Made by a program: the position numbers and the translations under genes
Source of the DNA: Xanthostigma xanthostigma
Taxonomy: Eukaryota > Arthropoda > Insecta > Raphidioptera > Raphidiidae
DNA: 64,000 nucleotides
Assembly (NCBI GenBank): GCA_963575645.1
Contig: OY754470.1
Coordinates: 44,547,201-44,611,200 of the forward strand
Reading direction: 5' to 3'
The notes under the pieces: model-generated
Told to the model about the DNA's origin: nothing
Database searches by the model: none
Seen by the model: only the letters and a program-made list of their open reading frames with translations
Part shown: positions 45,446 to 56,830 of the stretch, one piece after another
How the letters are laid out: every line of letters begins with the position of its first letter
Numbering within the stretch: position 1 is the first letter of the stretch

Positions 45446-45701
45446 TCTAGCTGAAACAACATCAATTACACAGCGATAGCTTTACCCTTTGGCACAGTTT
45501 GAGGGTGAAAATTTAAAGAATGATTTATTTTTTCAAAACCCGTTTTTAATATAGCATCCATACTTTTCACTTTTATCATTAACTTTAATTTTAATTCACG
45601 TTTTACTTGTTGTCCCATTTGACATAATGTATTTTAGTAGCAGTGGGTTCGCCGATAAATAACGCTAGATGTCTCCGCTTTGATGTTGCACATAGCGAAT
45701 A

Positions 45702-46121
45702 GGAATATTCAACAGTCTTTGTGACGTGACCCATGACGTCACATTTGAAAGATCAAAACAATCGATACGTACGTCAAGGTTATTTTACGACTTTTAAAAT
45801 CTAACGGTTGTGCCGCAGGGAAGATGTGTACGTGACAACATAAATATATTATTATACCAAACATTAAGTGTGTTCCAGTGTAGAAATTGTTAACACTTTT
45901 GACCTGTTTGGTATTTTAGTGTCGAACTAAAAAGTGTAAATACTTGCAGTCCCGACTCTTGATCAGAGGAATGCAGAGTATAGTGCAGGTGTACCAACTC
46001 CAAAGCCACCTCAAGCGGAATTAATGAGACTATTAATTACTCAACGCATAAATTGTACATTCAACATAGAATTCGACGACGATAGCTGATCACTGATATG
46101 TAAAGATATTTGTTTAAAGGT
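45702..46121. other. Non-coding, no recognised feature
   Basis: AT-rich, moderately complex sequence. No repeat ends seen. Confidence 0.35.
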
Positions 46122-46623
46122 GGCACTTCACATGGCTATTTGTGTTCGCTATTGGGTGTTTGTTGTATTTGGCAAAATATATGACGTTCAAGCTAAACAT
46201 GCAAATAGAGGCAAATACGACCATCCACACTTGGCAGTCAAATCAAACACACAAACATTTGGCAGCAGAACGCAAGGTTCAAAATTCCAGGAATTTTAGC
46301 ACTGTTTCATTGTCCCAATTCATTTTCAATAGTAATTCTTCTAGTTCTCGCTCACAGCACAGACACAAAAATACTGCACGTCCGTACAGGTTCACGGCGC
46401 GTGCGCTTCTGAATATGCCCATTGTGTGGACGGTTTATTTGAGTATTTGCCTATTTCACTCCTTTGATGTGCCTCGAAAAACCGACAAGCGTACGGTAAC
46501 GCGTATTTGGTATTGGCCTTATTTGTCAAATAGGCCAATAAGGCCAACACTTTGTCAAATAGACCATCCACACTTGGTAATTGTTTGCCAAATACACAAA
46601 TACAAATAGCCATGTGAAGTGCC
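46122..46623. mobile_element. Inverted-repeat MITE, 502 bp
   Basis: Ends GGCACTTCACATGGCTATTT / its complement, followed inward by repeated (T)GTATTTGGCAAA-like motifs on one arm and CCAAATACACAAATAC on the other, and by CCATCCACACTTGG on both sides. The flanks GGT and GGC do not give a certain duplication. The frames across it (155 aa +, 129 aa -) show no known domain. Confidence 0.7.
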
Positions 46624-46740
46624 GGCATAAAAGACAGACCCAAACTTCGACACCCTTCTCTAATTATTAAAATATTTTTTGAGTTCTGATAATTGGAATG
46701 ATATTTAGTGCAAATAAATTTGACTATTATATGAATGACT

Positions 46741-46925
46741 AGTAGCCCGTTCCGGCTTCGCCCGAATTTGTAAATAGCCATCGTTTTTTAGTCGCAAAAT
46801 TGATCTCCACGAAAAGCGATTTTATTTTAATGCAATAGTCTATGTTCATAAAAAATTTTGAAATCGAACAAGTAAAGGTAACCTCCTACATCGAAACTTT
46901 ACCCCTTTATAATATCAGTATAGAA
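46741..46925 (+). mobile_element. RTE-like retroposon tail
   Basis: 'agcccgttccggcttcgccc', then 'tgatctccacgaaaagcgat' and 'ttataatatcagtata', matching 14160-14420 and 51197-51390. Confidence 0.55.
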
Positions 46926-49151
46926 TTCCACAAGGATTATTTTTTTCATTTTGAGGTTACGGAACCCATAAAACAAAAGCAGCACGTCGAATCGTTTATA
47001 GACCATGCCGAATGAATTATTAGTACTCAGTTCTAAATGTCTTCTGTATATTATGTTCATCACAATTAATACTGTGTTATAAATGTAATTTTGAATCATA
47101 ATTTTATAGGAAAAGTTGTAATAAATATTTCATAACGTAGTATTTCCTTTTGTATGTCAACAGTTTTATCTTAGCTATTATTACTTAATTACATGCCAAT
47201 CATAACTAATAACAAATGTAATTGCAATAATAAATTATCCTTGTTTGATTCCGTTCTAAATGGAAGCTAGAAACAGTTGATATACGGAATTATATACGTG
47301 TTTTCTTAACTTTCCAACGCTATATCAAGGTGCACCTGTCTTGTTTCGTAGTATAATATTTAGATGGTGTTTAAATTGATTTTTCTGGTACAGCCCCAAA
47401 ACTGGATACCGTAGCTCCATACGGGAAATGACATCATTCGAAATTGTGATGTAGGTACTTCGTGGCTTGAAAATATATCTATTATATCTGGATGAGTCAT
47501 TTGAAATCTCTCTAAAATCGCATTCTGATTTTGAAGTGAAGTAGCTTCTCGCTGGGTGAATGGTTTAGACTTTTTTGAGTATCAATAGGTTAAGTGGCTT
47601 GCACGGAACAGTGGGATAAGAGATCTAGCATTGCTTTGGTGTGAGGTCAGACTCAGAGTTCAACCCCATCAGTGCCTGGCACCACTGTGTCTCTTCTTGG
47701 CTCGCTCTGTACTAAGTACTTCTAAAATGCTATTTTAAACAGTTACCTAACAAATAAATAAAATTTTGCATTTTTTTGTTCTTGATAAGTAGATTTCGTT
47801 TTGCAAATAATGGATACTTTAGCTGCTATAAAATATACATGCTCATGACAATAAAATTTGTTTTATGATCTTATATTTCTGCATTGAGCCAGTTTTAATA
47901 CGGGTGACGTCACGTGGCACAACAATGATATTTATTAACTTCTATATTGCTAGTGGCCGTAAGTAGAAGCGTGGCCCATGAAGTGAGACAACAAATTGCT
48001 GTTTTCTATCTCTTTCTTTTTATTTGGCCCCCGTTGTGCGCAAGTGTCGCGTCTGTAGTGGGGCAATTAGTAAGTGGAATAGAGCAAGCCACCTCCCTTT
48101 CACAGCTTTAGTTCCATGTGCAAACTGACGCGCATCCATTCACGGACATGCGCATGAGACTCAGAGTATAATAAGTGAGTAAGACGTATAAATGTCTGCA
48201 CTGTAGTGTCTTTCTCCCAATCTTTGCTAGCTATATAGAGAGTATTAAATATTATATGGGTGCAACCAATGCACGCAACTCGGGACTTCTAAATCATCAA
48301 AATAAAAATCCGTACTAAAGATTTAAGACTACGAAACAAAAAATACAGTTTGTCAGTCATTCGGTTGATAGACTTACGCGGCACTGTTTCGTATAGGGAA
48401 ACTTTATACGTAATAAACATAAAAGTTTCGTGTTTGTTGATGACCTATCCAGATTAAAAAAATGCCAGAGGAAGCCTACTACTTTTTACTAACTTTTTAT
48501 ATTACGAAACTTTTTTATTTGCCATGTTGTCCGCGGAATACACATAATGATAAAAACCTTTTTAAAACGTGTTTCTTGAAGTCAATTTTCTTTTACGCAT
48601 AAAAATGTAATTTAACAAATAATTGTATTCTACAGAAATTTTATTATTTCGGTTCTAGTTATATCCTCGCGGTTGGTAGATTTCAAAATAAGAACCGGGG
48701 CTATTTTTCGTGCTTAGCTATCTGCTTGTTTTGACCAAAAACTAGTCAGGAAACAGTATCTTGTCACGCGGGCGACATGAACAAACGCCCACAAACAAAC
48801 ATGGCGTCATAATATGTGTTCTGTTCAGAGATAGTAAACGTTCACTTTTGTTACAATTCAAACATCACTGCGCGCGCACCAAACCCATCTACAAAGCAAG
48901 TTTCAATACACACATAACCGTCACGAAAACCAGAGCCACAGCACGCTTGAATCTAGCGGCAAAACAAAGCTCGTGTTCAGCGGTCTTAACTGTAATTTAT
49001 TGTTTCTATTATGATATAAAGGAACAATTCTGAATGTTCCGTTTTTAAAATGCTTGGTTGTTTGCTTTCTACATCGTCGAGCAGTTAGATGAAACCCGAT
49101 GTTTTTTTAAGTTTACATCTCTTTTATTAAAAATGGCAGACATCCATATAG
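46926..49151. other. Non-coding; possible SINE trace near 47600-47690
   Basis: A box B-like GAGTTCAACCCC follows 'cagtgggataagagatctag' near 47610-47670 and may be an old tRNA-derived SINE. The rest has no recognised content; the 90-codon frame at 48761 is unconvincing. Confidence 0.3.
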
Positions 49152-49904
49152 ACCAAGAGCCCAGACCCGCCAGACCTATGACATTTTAGTACAACTAAGA
49201 TTTTATCAGTAAATGTACAATTCGGAACCCAAAGGAATGGTGAGACCTCTGGTGAGAAATGCGCCGAACTGTCCTAAGGAGGGTTTTTGACAGGTAAACT
49301 ATGGAGGCATAAGAAAAAAATTGATTTAGAAAAGCATGATAGAGGCTAGGTTAGCCTGTTTACCTGTCAATGTTTAACTGTCAAAAATTTCTCACCAGAG
49401 GTCTCACAATTCATTTGGGTTCCGAATAATTAGTTAAAAACGTATGTCAATTTGCTAGCTTGAAAGCGGGGGCCCTTTTAGAGATAACAGGCTCTAAAGG
49501 TACACAAAACACGTGCTTACCTACGTACGCAATGGTATTATGCATGCATATGAGTGCGGGTGAGAGCATTAGATGATTTTTTTGTTTGACAGCTTCATTA
49601 AATTTAGGTTGTTTATTTGTTTCCATGGAGTTTTTCTCTCTTAAACTCATGGACTTCTCTGCGTGTGTGTGTAAACAAATAAAAAACCTAAATTACATGA
49701 AGCTGTCATACAAAAAAAATCATCTTATGCTCTCACTCGCACTCATATGCCATTGCCTACGTAGGTAAGCACGTGTTTTATGTACCTTTAGAACCTGTTG
49801 TCAAGCTAGTAAATTGGCGTACGTTTTTAACTAAATATTGTACATTTACTGATGAAAATTTAGCAGTACTGAAATGACGTAGGTCTGGCGTGTCTGGGAT
49901 CTTG
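49152..49904. mobile_element. Long-TIR element with a nested insertion
   Basis: Ends ACCAAGAGCCCAGACCCGCC / complement of the right end; the arms are inverted over about 250 bp each (for example 'tacctacgtacgcaatggta' and 'tttgacagcttcattaaatt' against their complements at 49690-49780). The left arm is interrupted at 49221-49426; the right arm shows the undisturbed sequence. No coding frame. Confidence 0.75.
49221..49426. mobile_element. Small inverted-repeat element nested in the left arm, about 206 bp
   Basis: Ends TTCGGAACCCAAA / TTTGGGTTCCGAA, then GGTGAGACCTCTGGTGAGAA / TTTCTCACCAGAGGTCTCAC. Comparison with the uninterrupted opposite arm (GTACAATATTTAGTT) confirms it as an insertion. 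Confidence 0.75.
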
Positions 49905-50712
49905 ATATATTACAGTTTATATACAAATAAAACACAAAATAAACATCATAAGAGAATAAATAACACACGATTTAAATTGTAAATAATGTAAACAGTCAAT
50001 AAATAGCAAAAAACTGTGGGTTCAAGTGTTTACATTTTACAAATTTTTGGAGTTAAAAATACCTACATTTGAATTACATTTCTGCAAAATAAAATAGCTT
50101 TCATGAACAAAACACGATGATATTGTTTATCTACATCGTGAACGAATAAAATACAGTGCTTAATTATAATTAAAAATAATATGACCACAGCATCGTTTAA
50201 ATTGCGATATCTACTATTTCTACTGTTTTTTATAGTTATTTGTTGTTTGTCAGTGGGAGATCAGTGCAATGTCTGTACAAATTATAGACATTAAAGAATA
50301 ATAAAACTAAGTATTTTTTTTAAATGACCGGACAATTGTAGCAAAAAAAACTTTTCAAAGACAAGATTTTGTTGAAATGTACTAACTAAAATGAAAAAAA
50401 AAAATAGTTTTTATTGATTTAGTTAATAATTATGAAAAAACGAGTTGTGACTAATAAACTCACAGAATAATAATTCTATTCCACACGTCGAACTCTTTCA
50501 TTTGATACCCATATCAAGAAGGTTGTGAAGAAAAAGTTTTTATCGCCATTTTACGGCGATCGTTATACACTGTCACTGTACTTATTCACTTGTGCAAAAT
50601 TTCAAAGCTCTAGCTTAATTAGATCCCGTGGAAATTGTCATTGCAAGATTTGATCCAAACTGACTGACAAACACTTGAAGTTAAACGAGAGCTTGTAAAA
50701 TACTTTGGCAGG
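49905..50712. other. Non-coding, no recognised feature
   Basis: AT-rich spacer without visible repeat ends. Confidence 0.35.
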
Positions 50713-50720
50713 CTTCACAC

Positions 50721-51193
50721 CAGTGCCGGATTAATCATTAGGCAGAGTAGGCCCCGCATCGACTACGGGCCCGTGCACGCACCAAGAAAAAAAACTTTTC
50801 ATTGAACGAAAATTTTATTTGAAAATTTGTATGAAATTTCCCTACAACAATATTATTTTTTTTTCGTTGTTTATTGTAATTTATTGCATTTAACAAGATA
50901 AAATTTAAAATATTTACGTCACGTCTCATTTCTCTTTCCTGACCCATCAAAAAACCTGGATCATCAACTATCTATAACTTATTCATTAAGACCATTTCGA
51001 TAAAGCTAACGAGTCAGGTAAGGCGATGCTGCAGCATATAGTCAAAGTAAACATGTTGTTACAATATCACATACGACATTGCAGTAACAGGATGCCTGGA
51101 GCCAGTCATCTGGAAGCTACTCACATCCCTTCATCAACTTGAAAAGACCTGATTGCATTGCCTAGGGGCCCGGACAGGGTTAATCCGGCCCTG
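50721..51193. mobile_element. hAT-like element, 473 bp
   Basis: Ends CAGTGCCGGATTAATC / GGTTAATCCGGCCCTG. Flanks CTTCACAC (50713-50720) and CTTCACAA (51194-51201) match at 7 of 8. 'gggcccg' motifs lie near both ends. Related by its ends to 20859-21341. No transposase. Confidence 0.85.
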
Positions 51194-51196
51194 CTT

Positions 51197-51390
51197 CACA
51201 AGAATTTGTAGATTGCCAGCGTTTTTATGTCCACTTACGTTGCAAACTCGCTCTTCACGAAAAGCGATTGTATTTTAACGCGGTATTATGTCCATCCTGA
51301 AGGTCCATTCTAAATATTGGTGAAAAAAAAATTGAAATCGGACAACCGAACCCACTAAATTTGCCCTCTCTTTATAATATTAGTTCGAAA
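51197..51390 (+). mobile_element. RTE-like retroposon tail
   Basis: 'gtccacttacgttgcaaact', 'cttcacgaaaagcgattgta' and 'attctaaatattggtg' match 14160-14420 and 46741-46925. Its start is cut by, or joined to, the hAT at 50721. Confidence 0.5.
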
Positions 51391-52329
51391 CCCTTCCTTA
51401 ACAGGAGCGAAGCCTGTATCATTTGAACTAAGGAGTGCTATAACCGTGTACCAAATTTCATTGCAATCGGGTTAGGAACTGAAAAGTTAAGGTGGAACAA
51501 AGTTTCAAACAGTCAACCTTCCTCTACGGTTATTATTGGTATTGATTACGTCTTACATAAAATTTTGTTGTGTCATTACGTCAAGAAATGTTCAGATTTT
51601 TAATTGTTTTTAGATATCGTCATTCATTACAGACCGTTTTACGTATTGATAATTAAATGACGTGCATATTGGTCATTCTTTTTATAATGGTAACCCATTA
51701 AATAGTAATCTCGGGTAACGATACAATATATTATCATTACAATATTTGTTTATTTTATATTAATTTTTGTAAAATAGTGTATATAAGTACTAAAATTATT
51801 GATTGCCTAATTACGTAAGTATATTGGTTGATTTGACCTTATGTTACGTCCATTGTGTAACTAATTTAATTAACATTTATCGTTTTTGAAAAACCATAGT
51901 CGGGAATGTGTGTGCAGGTACTGTTTACAAAAAAAAATATCAAACTTGTTTTTGTTTTTAAACAATGAATTTTAGAGTTTGGTGTTGTGTGGTGTCTTAC
52001 GTTTTAAGACGTTTTTTTGTATAGTAAATTATTTTAATTCATAAATTGACGCTATTGTGGGAAGGCGATCTTTCCAGGAGGCATCAAAAATCATCAGGCA
52101 TTTGCATTGTTTTTATTGGGAATAAATTATTGATATTATACGGATTAAAAAATCGTGGTGTGGAGTGAATTTTGTTTTCTATGAGATTGTTAATATAGTG
52201 GTTTATTTTATTTAATAATTACTGTTGAATGGGGTTCTTTTCAAGCGGTACCAGAATTGCATCTGTCATCTGTATTGCCCTCATTTTGTATAAAGGGTGG
52301 ATGTCATTGATTGGAGAGGTAATTTCTTT
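51391..52329. other. Non-coding, no recognised feature
   Basis: 51400-51500 reads like a further retroposon tail ('ccaaatttcattgcaatcgg'). The remainder is plain AT-rich sequence. Confidence 0.35.
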
Positions 52330-53467
52330 ATACACGCTTTATATTAACTTCACTTGTAAGTTTGTATGTATGTTTGTTTGTAACCTTCCTTTGGACTACA
52401 GCAAATGGTTTATTACTGTAGTATAGGGTAGGACGGGGGAATGGCGTTCACTTAAGGAAAACATGGTGTATTTTTTAAATTATTAATTATAAATCAAAAT
52501 TAAGAAGAGTAACAAAGTCTTTAATTATCGAGTAATCAACAATTTAACAACAAAAGTATATATCTTTCAACTACTAGTAGTAGGAAAACATTATAAAAAA
52601 AACATGTTTGAGCGGCATTGCCCCTGACTTTGGGTAATGCCGCTCAGGGTCTCATAAAGTAGTGTACTCAATCCAATCCGGCTGTTTTGCTGCTTTGAAC
52701 ATAATTGTTTTTGATATTGTTGCGCTCAGCAAATTTATAAACAAGTTTACGCAAATCTGCAACACTGAGTCCATAGTATAGCGAGCCCAGCAACTTAACT
52801 TGTTCAGCACCTAATTAAAAATTAGATTAGCGCGGCCGCAAACAAAGAAACGCTCTTCACGATCGCATGACGCGAGCTGACTGTCCGTTTGCATCGCTGC
52901 CTATTAGAGGCCCCCTCCCCTCGCGCTTCACGCGACGTGACGTGTTGCTACGTTCCTTTTTGACAGAGTTACAGATGTGAGCGCCATTCCCCATCCCTCC
53001 CCTAATATGCCAGCACTGTAACTACAGTGGTAGCCGTGCGGTCTAAGGCACGGGTCTTCGCTGACGTCAACTCTCGGAATCACGGGTCGTGGGTTCTAAT
53101 CCCGTCCACGCCGAAAAAAAAATTGTTTTTTTTTGGCAAATTTTTGACAATAAATCGAACTAAAAAGTGGAAAATAAATATAGTTTAAAAAAAACTAAAA
53201 AACGCGCTTTATATCGAACTTAAAAGTAAAAAATATTTTTTTTAAAATAAGCTTAAAACAATAATGAATAAAAAATACTAGTATTATTGTAAAAAAAGCG
53301 TGGGGCGCTCGAGGTACGAAAATGTGGAACAAAGCGCCCCACGCTTTTTTCACAATAATATTTGTATTTTTTATTCATTATTGTTTTAAGCTTATTTAAA
53401 AAAAAATAATTTTTACTTTTTAGTTCGATATAAAGCGCGTTTTTTAGTTTTTTTTTAAACTATATTT
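52330..53467 (+). mobile_element. tRNA-like, hairpin-bearing repeat, copy 2 (interrupted)
   Basis: Near-identical to 32521-33078: same start, tRNA-like part (53022-53110) and hairpin (53249-53385) with GCGTGGGGCGCTCG. It is split at 52426-53002 by another transposon. High identity to copy 1 means both are fairly recent. Confidence 0.75.
52426..53002. mobile_element. TA-inserting (Tc1/mariner-like) element, 577 bp, with a paralogous empty site
   Basis: Ends GGGTAGGACGGGGGAATGGCG / CGCCATTCCCCATCCCTCCCC, flanked by TA (52424-52425, 53003-53004). The sister repeat at 32521 shows the empty site GTAGTATAATATGCC with a single TA, which fixes both ends to the base. 'gcggcattgcccctgacttt' and 'aatgccgctcagggtc' form an internal inverted pair. 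No transposase frame. Confidence 0.85.
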
Positions 53468-53852
53468 TTATTAATATTATCGAGTGTCACAAATTCATAT
53501 CGAATCACTTTACGAAACGTTCTTTTACAGTTTGTTAAAATAGATGCGTGTAATATCCGTAAATAATCGCAAGTTACAATCATATAAATGTGTAATTCAC
53601 GTTAACGTTTGGGGAGTAACTGTATACAGTAAGACAATTTACTGTTGGTACAGTTCTTGTAAGTCATAGAAATATTTGGATTATACGGAATGTTCGCCAC
53701 TTAGTGGACATATTTTTAACTAAAGAAACCATATTTGTTAAAAGACTGCATATATTAGTAAAAAGTCAACTCTGAAGCCGTAATTACCATAGTTGTCGAG
53801 TGTCTATGACCTATGCCCTATGGTATTTAAAAGCGCCAATAACTCTTCATAA
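53468..53852. other. Non-coding, no recognised feature
   Basis: AT-rich spacer. Confidence 0.35.
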
Positions 53853-54065
53853 AAATTGGTTGTCTGTAAAGTCGGTTTACGGACGATAGTTTTACGTGAT
53901 AACGTATTCCGCTCGAATATCATATTTAATAATACATAACCTAAATTTTAGTAGCTGTCAGGCGGAACGTGACACATTCGGAACGTGACACATTTCGGAA
54001 CGTTACACTTTTTCGTGCATGCAGCCGGTGTTTCATCAATTTATAAGACGTTATCACGTCAAAAA
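53853..54065 (-). mobile_element. 'GACGTGATAACG' family, short copy C
   Basis: Ends AAATTGGTTGTCTGTAAAGTC and GACGTTATCACGTCAAAAA as in copies A, B and D. It has its own variant of the internal array: 'cggaacgtgacacatt' repeated. Confidence 0.75.
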
Positions 54066-54189
54066 TTCATTAATGTAAAAACGACATTCAAATCTGTTCG
54101 GTACGGCGAATACAATTCGATTTGGAGTCAGACAAATAAGATCTAGTGATAAAGCCGGCGTGGGGTACAGTTGCGAGTAAAGTACACGA

Positions 54190-54365
54190 AAAACTGCTAA
54201 AGCATTTTTGGCGCAAATGCCCAAGAACATTTTTATGGGGGCTTAAGGATTTTTTTAATGTTTAGCCATTTATCCGTAGTGGTTTTGCTTGAAAATGGCT
54301 TGTAATGGTAAAATCTTTAAACCCCCATAAAAATGTTATGGGGCATTTGCGGTTTTTCACGTCGC
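54190..54365. repeat. Imperfect inverted repeat
   Basis: CGAAAAACTGC...CAAATGCCC and ATTTTTATGGGGGCTTAAGG on the left pair with ACCCCCATAAAAATG, GGGGCATTTGCGGTTTTTCACG on the right. Arms about 70 bp with one indel; no coding frame. Probably a degraded fold-back MITE. Confidence 0.65.
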
Positions 54366-55051
54366 ACCAAGGTCAGAAAATAACCAATCGGACGTGTCCC
54401 TTAATCGAAACTTTATCCCCGGCGTGTTTTTAGCGAAGAAAGAAAAATTCGAACCTGGAACTTTGTTTTAATTTATGATGAACCTAATTAAATATTATTA
54501 TTACCAGGACGGGATACGAACTAGTTAAATATATTATTAGTATTGATTCGAAAACAATTCCAAACGAACAAGTGAATGTCTCGTGTCTTTTCTATTTATA
54601 TTATGACGTTTCTATATATATAAACAAAATTTACGCATTTTATTTGTCTTCTGTTGACTAAAACAGTAGACAGCGTATATGCAAAAAACATGCTGTATTG
54701 TCATATTTTTCGTGTTTAATTTTAGGTTATTTCATAAGAATACCTATGTGTTGTAATAATGTGGACATGCAACACATACTGTAACTGTAATTTAAATGTT
54801 TTAATGGGAAACTGACCTTCAGTCGCAAAATTTAAAATATTAATGTTATCAGATTACTATTGATTATCAAGGGTGTAACAGAGAGTCAGCTAAAAGATCT
54901 TGTATCTGTATAAATAAAGTTAGTACAATTTTGTTTGTGTCTTCAGGCATTCCAAAAAAGTAAAATGACTAAACTTTCAATCGTGTCCATCCCACTCAGA
55001 ACTGATGTCAGATTCCAAAAGAAAATAAAATTCAACTTATTATACTTCGCG
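54366..55051. other. Non-coding, no recognised feature
   Basis: AT-rich spacer. Confidence 0.35.
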
Positions 55052-55358
55052 ACTGTAATCAAGGGCGTAGATATATGGAGGGTACAGGGGGTAATTACCT
55101 CCCCCCTCCAGAATTCATCAGGACCGTAGGCACCCAGCCACAACAAACGAAAAAAGACTTTTTTGTTGCGGAAATGAAAGGACCTTTTTTTTTGCTCTCC
55201 TATTGTGCCGACACACGATAAAATTTTTTAGGTTGTGAAAAAAAGGTCATTCGATTTTTTTTCGCTCCAAGTTGTTAAAAAAAGGTCATTCGATTTTTTT
55301 CGCTCCAATAGACAAAATTTTTCAAGTTAGGTTGTTAAAAAAAAGGTCATTCGTGGCT

Positions 55359-56231
55359 AGATATGAGCGCCGCGCCCGCGCCGTCGCCACCGACGATTCC
55401 CTCCCGCCGCCGCCGCCGTGAAAATGTAACGGCGCGCCGAGCGAAAAGGCATATGTTTAAACGATCAGAAAATGTTGAAAACATATTTTTAAAGACTACT
55501 TTATATTTTTTTATGACTTAAAAGAAACATCTTTGTTTTCTCTAAGATTTATTTTCTTGTTAATTGTTATTAGAAACAGAAAAAGTATAATTCAAATAAT
55601 TAGAATGCGATTAGGCCATGCTTCTTACCCTTCACACCTGTTTCGTATTGGTGTTCGGGAAAGTCCGGTTTGCGAATGCGATAATAGCTCGATTGGTGAT
55701 CTTAATCATATTTTCTTTGCGTGTAAAAAAAATAATTGCGACGAACTGCATAAGCATCTAATCGGAAAAGGTTTGGTATCTCCTTTCAGTATTTGCTATG
55801 TTCTACAATCGGGGTGTTTTGAAATATATGATTTGCTAAATGAATTTTGTGCTGTCAATAATTTGTCTGTGTAAGCGTATGAGCTTGCAATGGGAATAGG
55901 AATTAGTGCTGGTACATGAGGCTATGCCTCTGAAGCCATTGGTGTTGGTATTGAAAAAAAAAAAAAAAAAACTTTATAACAACGTTGATTTTTTTCTGCC
56001 AATCGAAGTGCCAAAAATATTTTAGCTCTAGGCTAGAAACCATTTCCTTATAAAAATAATTTGTGTTAAATAAATAATAATTCTGATTGTTAAACTACAT
56101 GTTTTGTTTTATTGTATCCTGCCCATCATTAAAAAATGCTCCTAAGGTCACGCCGCCGACTACGCCGCCGCCGCCGACCTCAAAAAGTCGGCGCGCCGCC
56201 GCCGCTCCTTTACCCATCGGCGCTCATATCT
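55359..56231. mobile_element. GC-rich Mutator-like MITE, 873 bp
   Basis: Ends AGATATGAGCGCCG / CGGCGCTCATATCT with a 10-bp duplication ATTCGTGGCT (55349-55358, 56232-56241); the boundary could shift by one base. Duplications of 9-11 bp point to Mutator-like elements. Both subterminal regions are CCGCCGCCG-rich; the middle is AT-rich and houses a LINE fragment. Confidence 0.75.
55575..55978 (+). mobile_element. 5'-truncated LINE (jockey-like) 3' end
   Basis: An open segment (frame shared with 55533-55874) reads IIRMRLGHASYPSHLFRIG, then SPVCECDN ... LNHIFFACKK, the zinc-knuckle-like C terminus (C-x-C-x(n)-H-x(4)-C) of jockey/I-type reverse transcriptase proteins. The frame ends at 55874 and is followed by about 75 bp and a run of 18 A. 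So only the last ~100 codons, the 3' UTR and the tail are present. It is the innermost of three nested insertions. Confidence 0.75.
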
Positions 56232-56329
56232 ATTCGTGGCTAATAAATCTTAAAAAATATTGATTTTTTTGCTTTACCCCCCCTCAAAAAAAAAAATCTA
56301 CGCCCTTAACTGTAATTGGACCACCACAC

Positions 56330-56830
56330 TCTCTGTGGTAATTTTTAACTTTCTGCGTCAAATAGTTTTAGAACAATTCGTCTGTGACACACGGACGAAC
56401 AGACACCGAAGTGATTCTATATGTGTTTCGTTTGCACGGAACACTAAAAAAAGCAGTTTTTTTTCATTTTCAAAATATATGTCTCGAAGATTTAGAAAAA
56501 AAATTACTTTTAAAACAGCGTAAAATAAATCTTTACGGAAAAGAAACCATTCTTCATAAACAATAGAGCCCTCTCTGTTCACATGACAAACATTCTATCA
56601 ATTGAACTCACATTTAGGTAGTGTTCTGTGCAATGGAATCACTTCGGTGTCCACTGTATCCGTCTGTTACAGGCAATTTTCCCTGAAACTATTTGACGTA
56701 AAAATTTGTCTTGCACTACGGGGACCGCAAGTAAAGAAAATATTACTATGGAAAGTAAATTTTGACCTAAATTAATACCATTTCCCACTTGTGAAGTTAG
56801 AACGCTAGAATAATGTTGACTCACAAGTTA
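56330..56830 (+). mobile_element. Divergent 'CCATTCCAAC'-family copy
   Basis: The right part, 'gtaaattttgacctaaatta', 'taccatttcccacttgtgaa' and 'gaataatgttgac', lines up with 36410-36460 and 43500-43565. The left part ('ttcaaaatatatgtctcgaa') is similar only in pieces. Decayed. Confidence 0.4.

Larger units (their letters stand above)
43600..45701 (+). mobile_element. THAP-domain DNA transposon, decayed, split by a hAT
   Basis: Ends TATTCGCTATGTGCA at 43600 and its complement at 45687-45701. The inside carries a broken THAP gene (next entry). A second left end with the same start lies at 61870. Removing the nested hAT (44582-45120) leaves about 1.56 kb. No target duplication was recognised, so the superfamily (PIF/Harbinger-, P- or Kolobok-like, all of which can carry THAP domains) is open. 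Confidence 0.7.
55060..56308. mobile_element. hAT-like element, 1249 bp, host of two further insertions
   Basis: Ends CAAGGGCGTAGAT / ATCTACGCCCTTA with an exact 8-bp duplication ACTGTAAT (55052-55059, 56309-56316). Left part carries three 'aaaaggtcattcgatttttt'-like repeats (about 55240-55350). The original element was about 0.37 kb; the rest is the GC-rich insertion below. Confidence 0.85.

Noticed and set aside
46142-46781. 155-codon + and 129-codon - frames
   Set aside because: Overlap an inverted-repeat MITE and its right flank; no domain seen.
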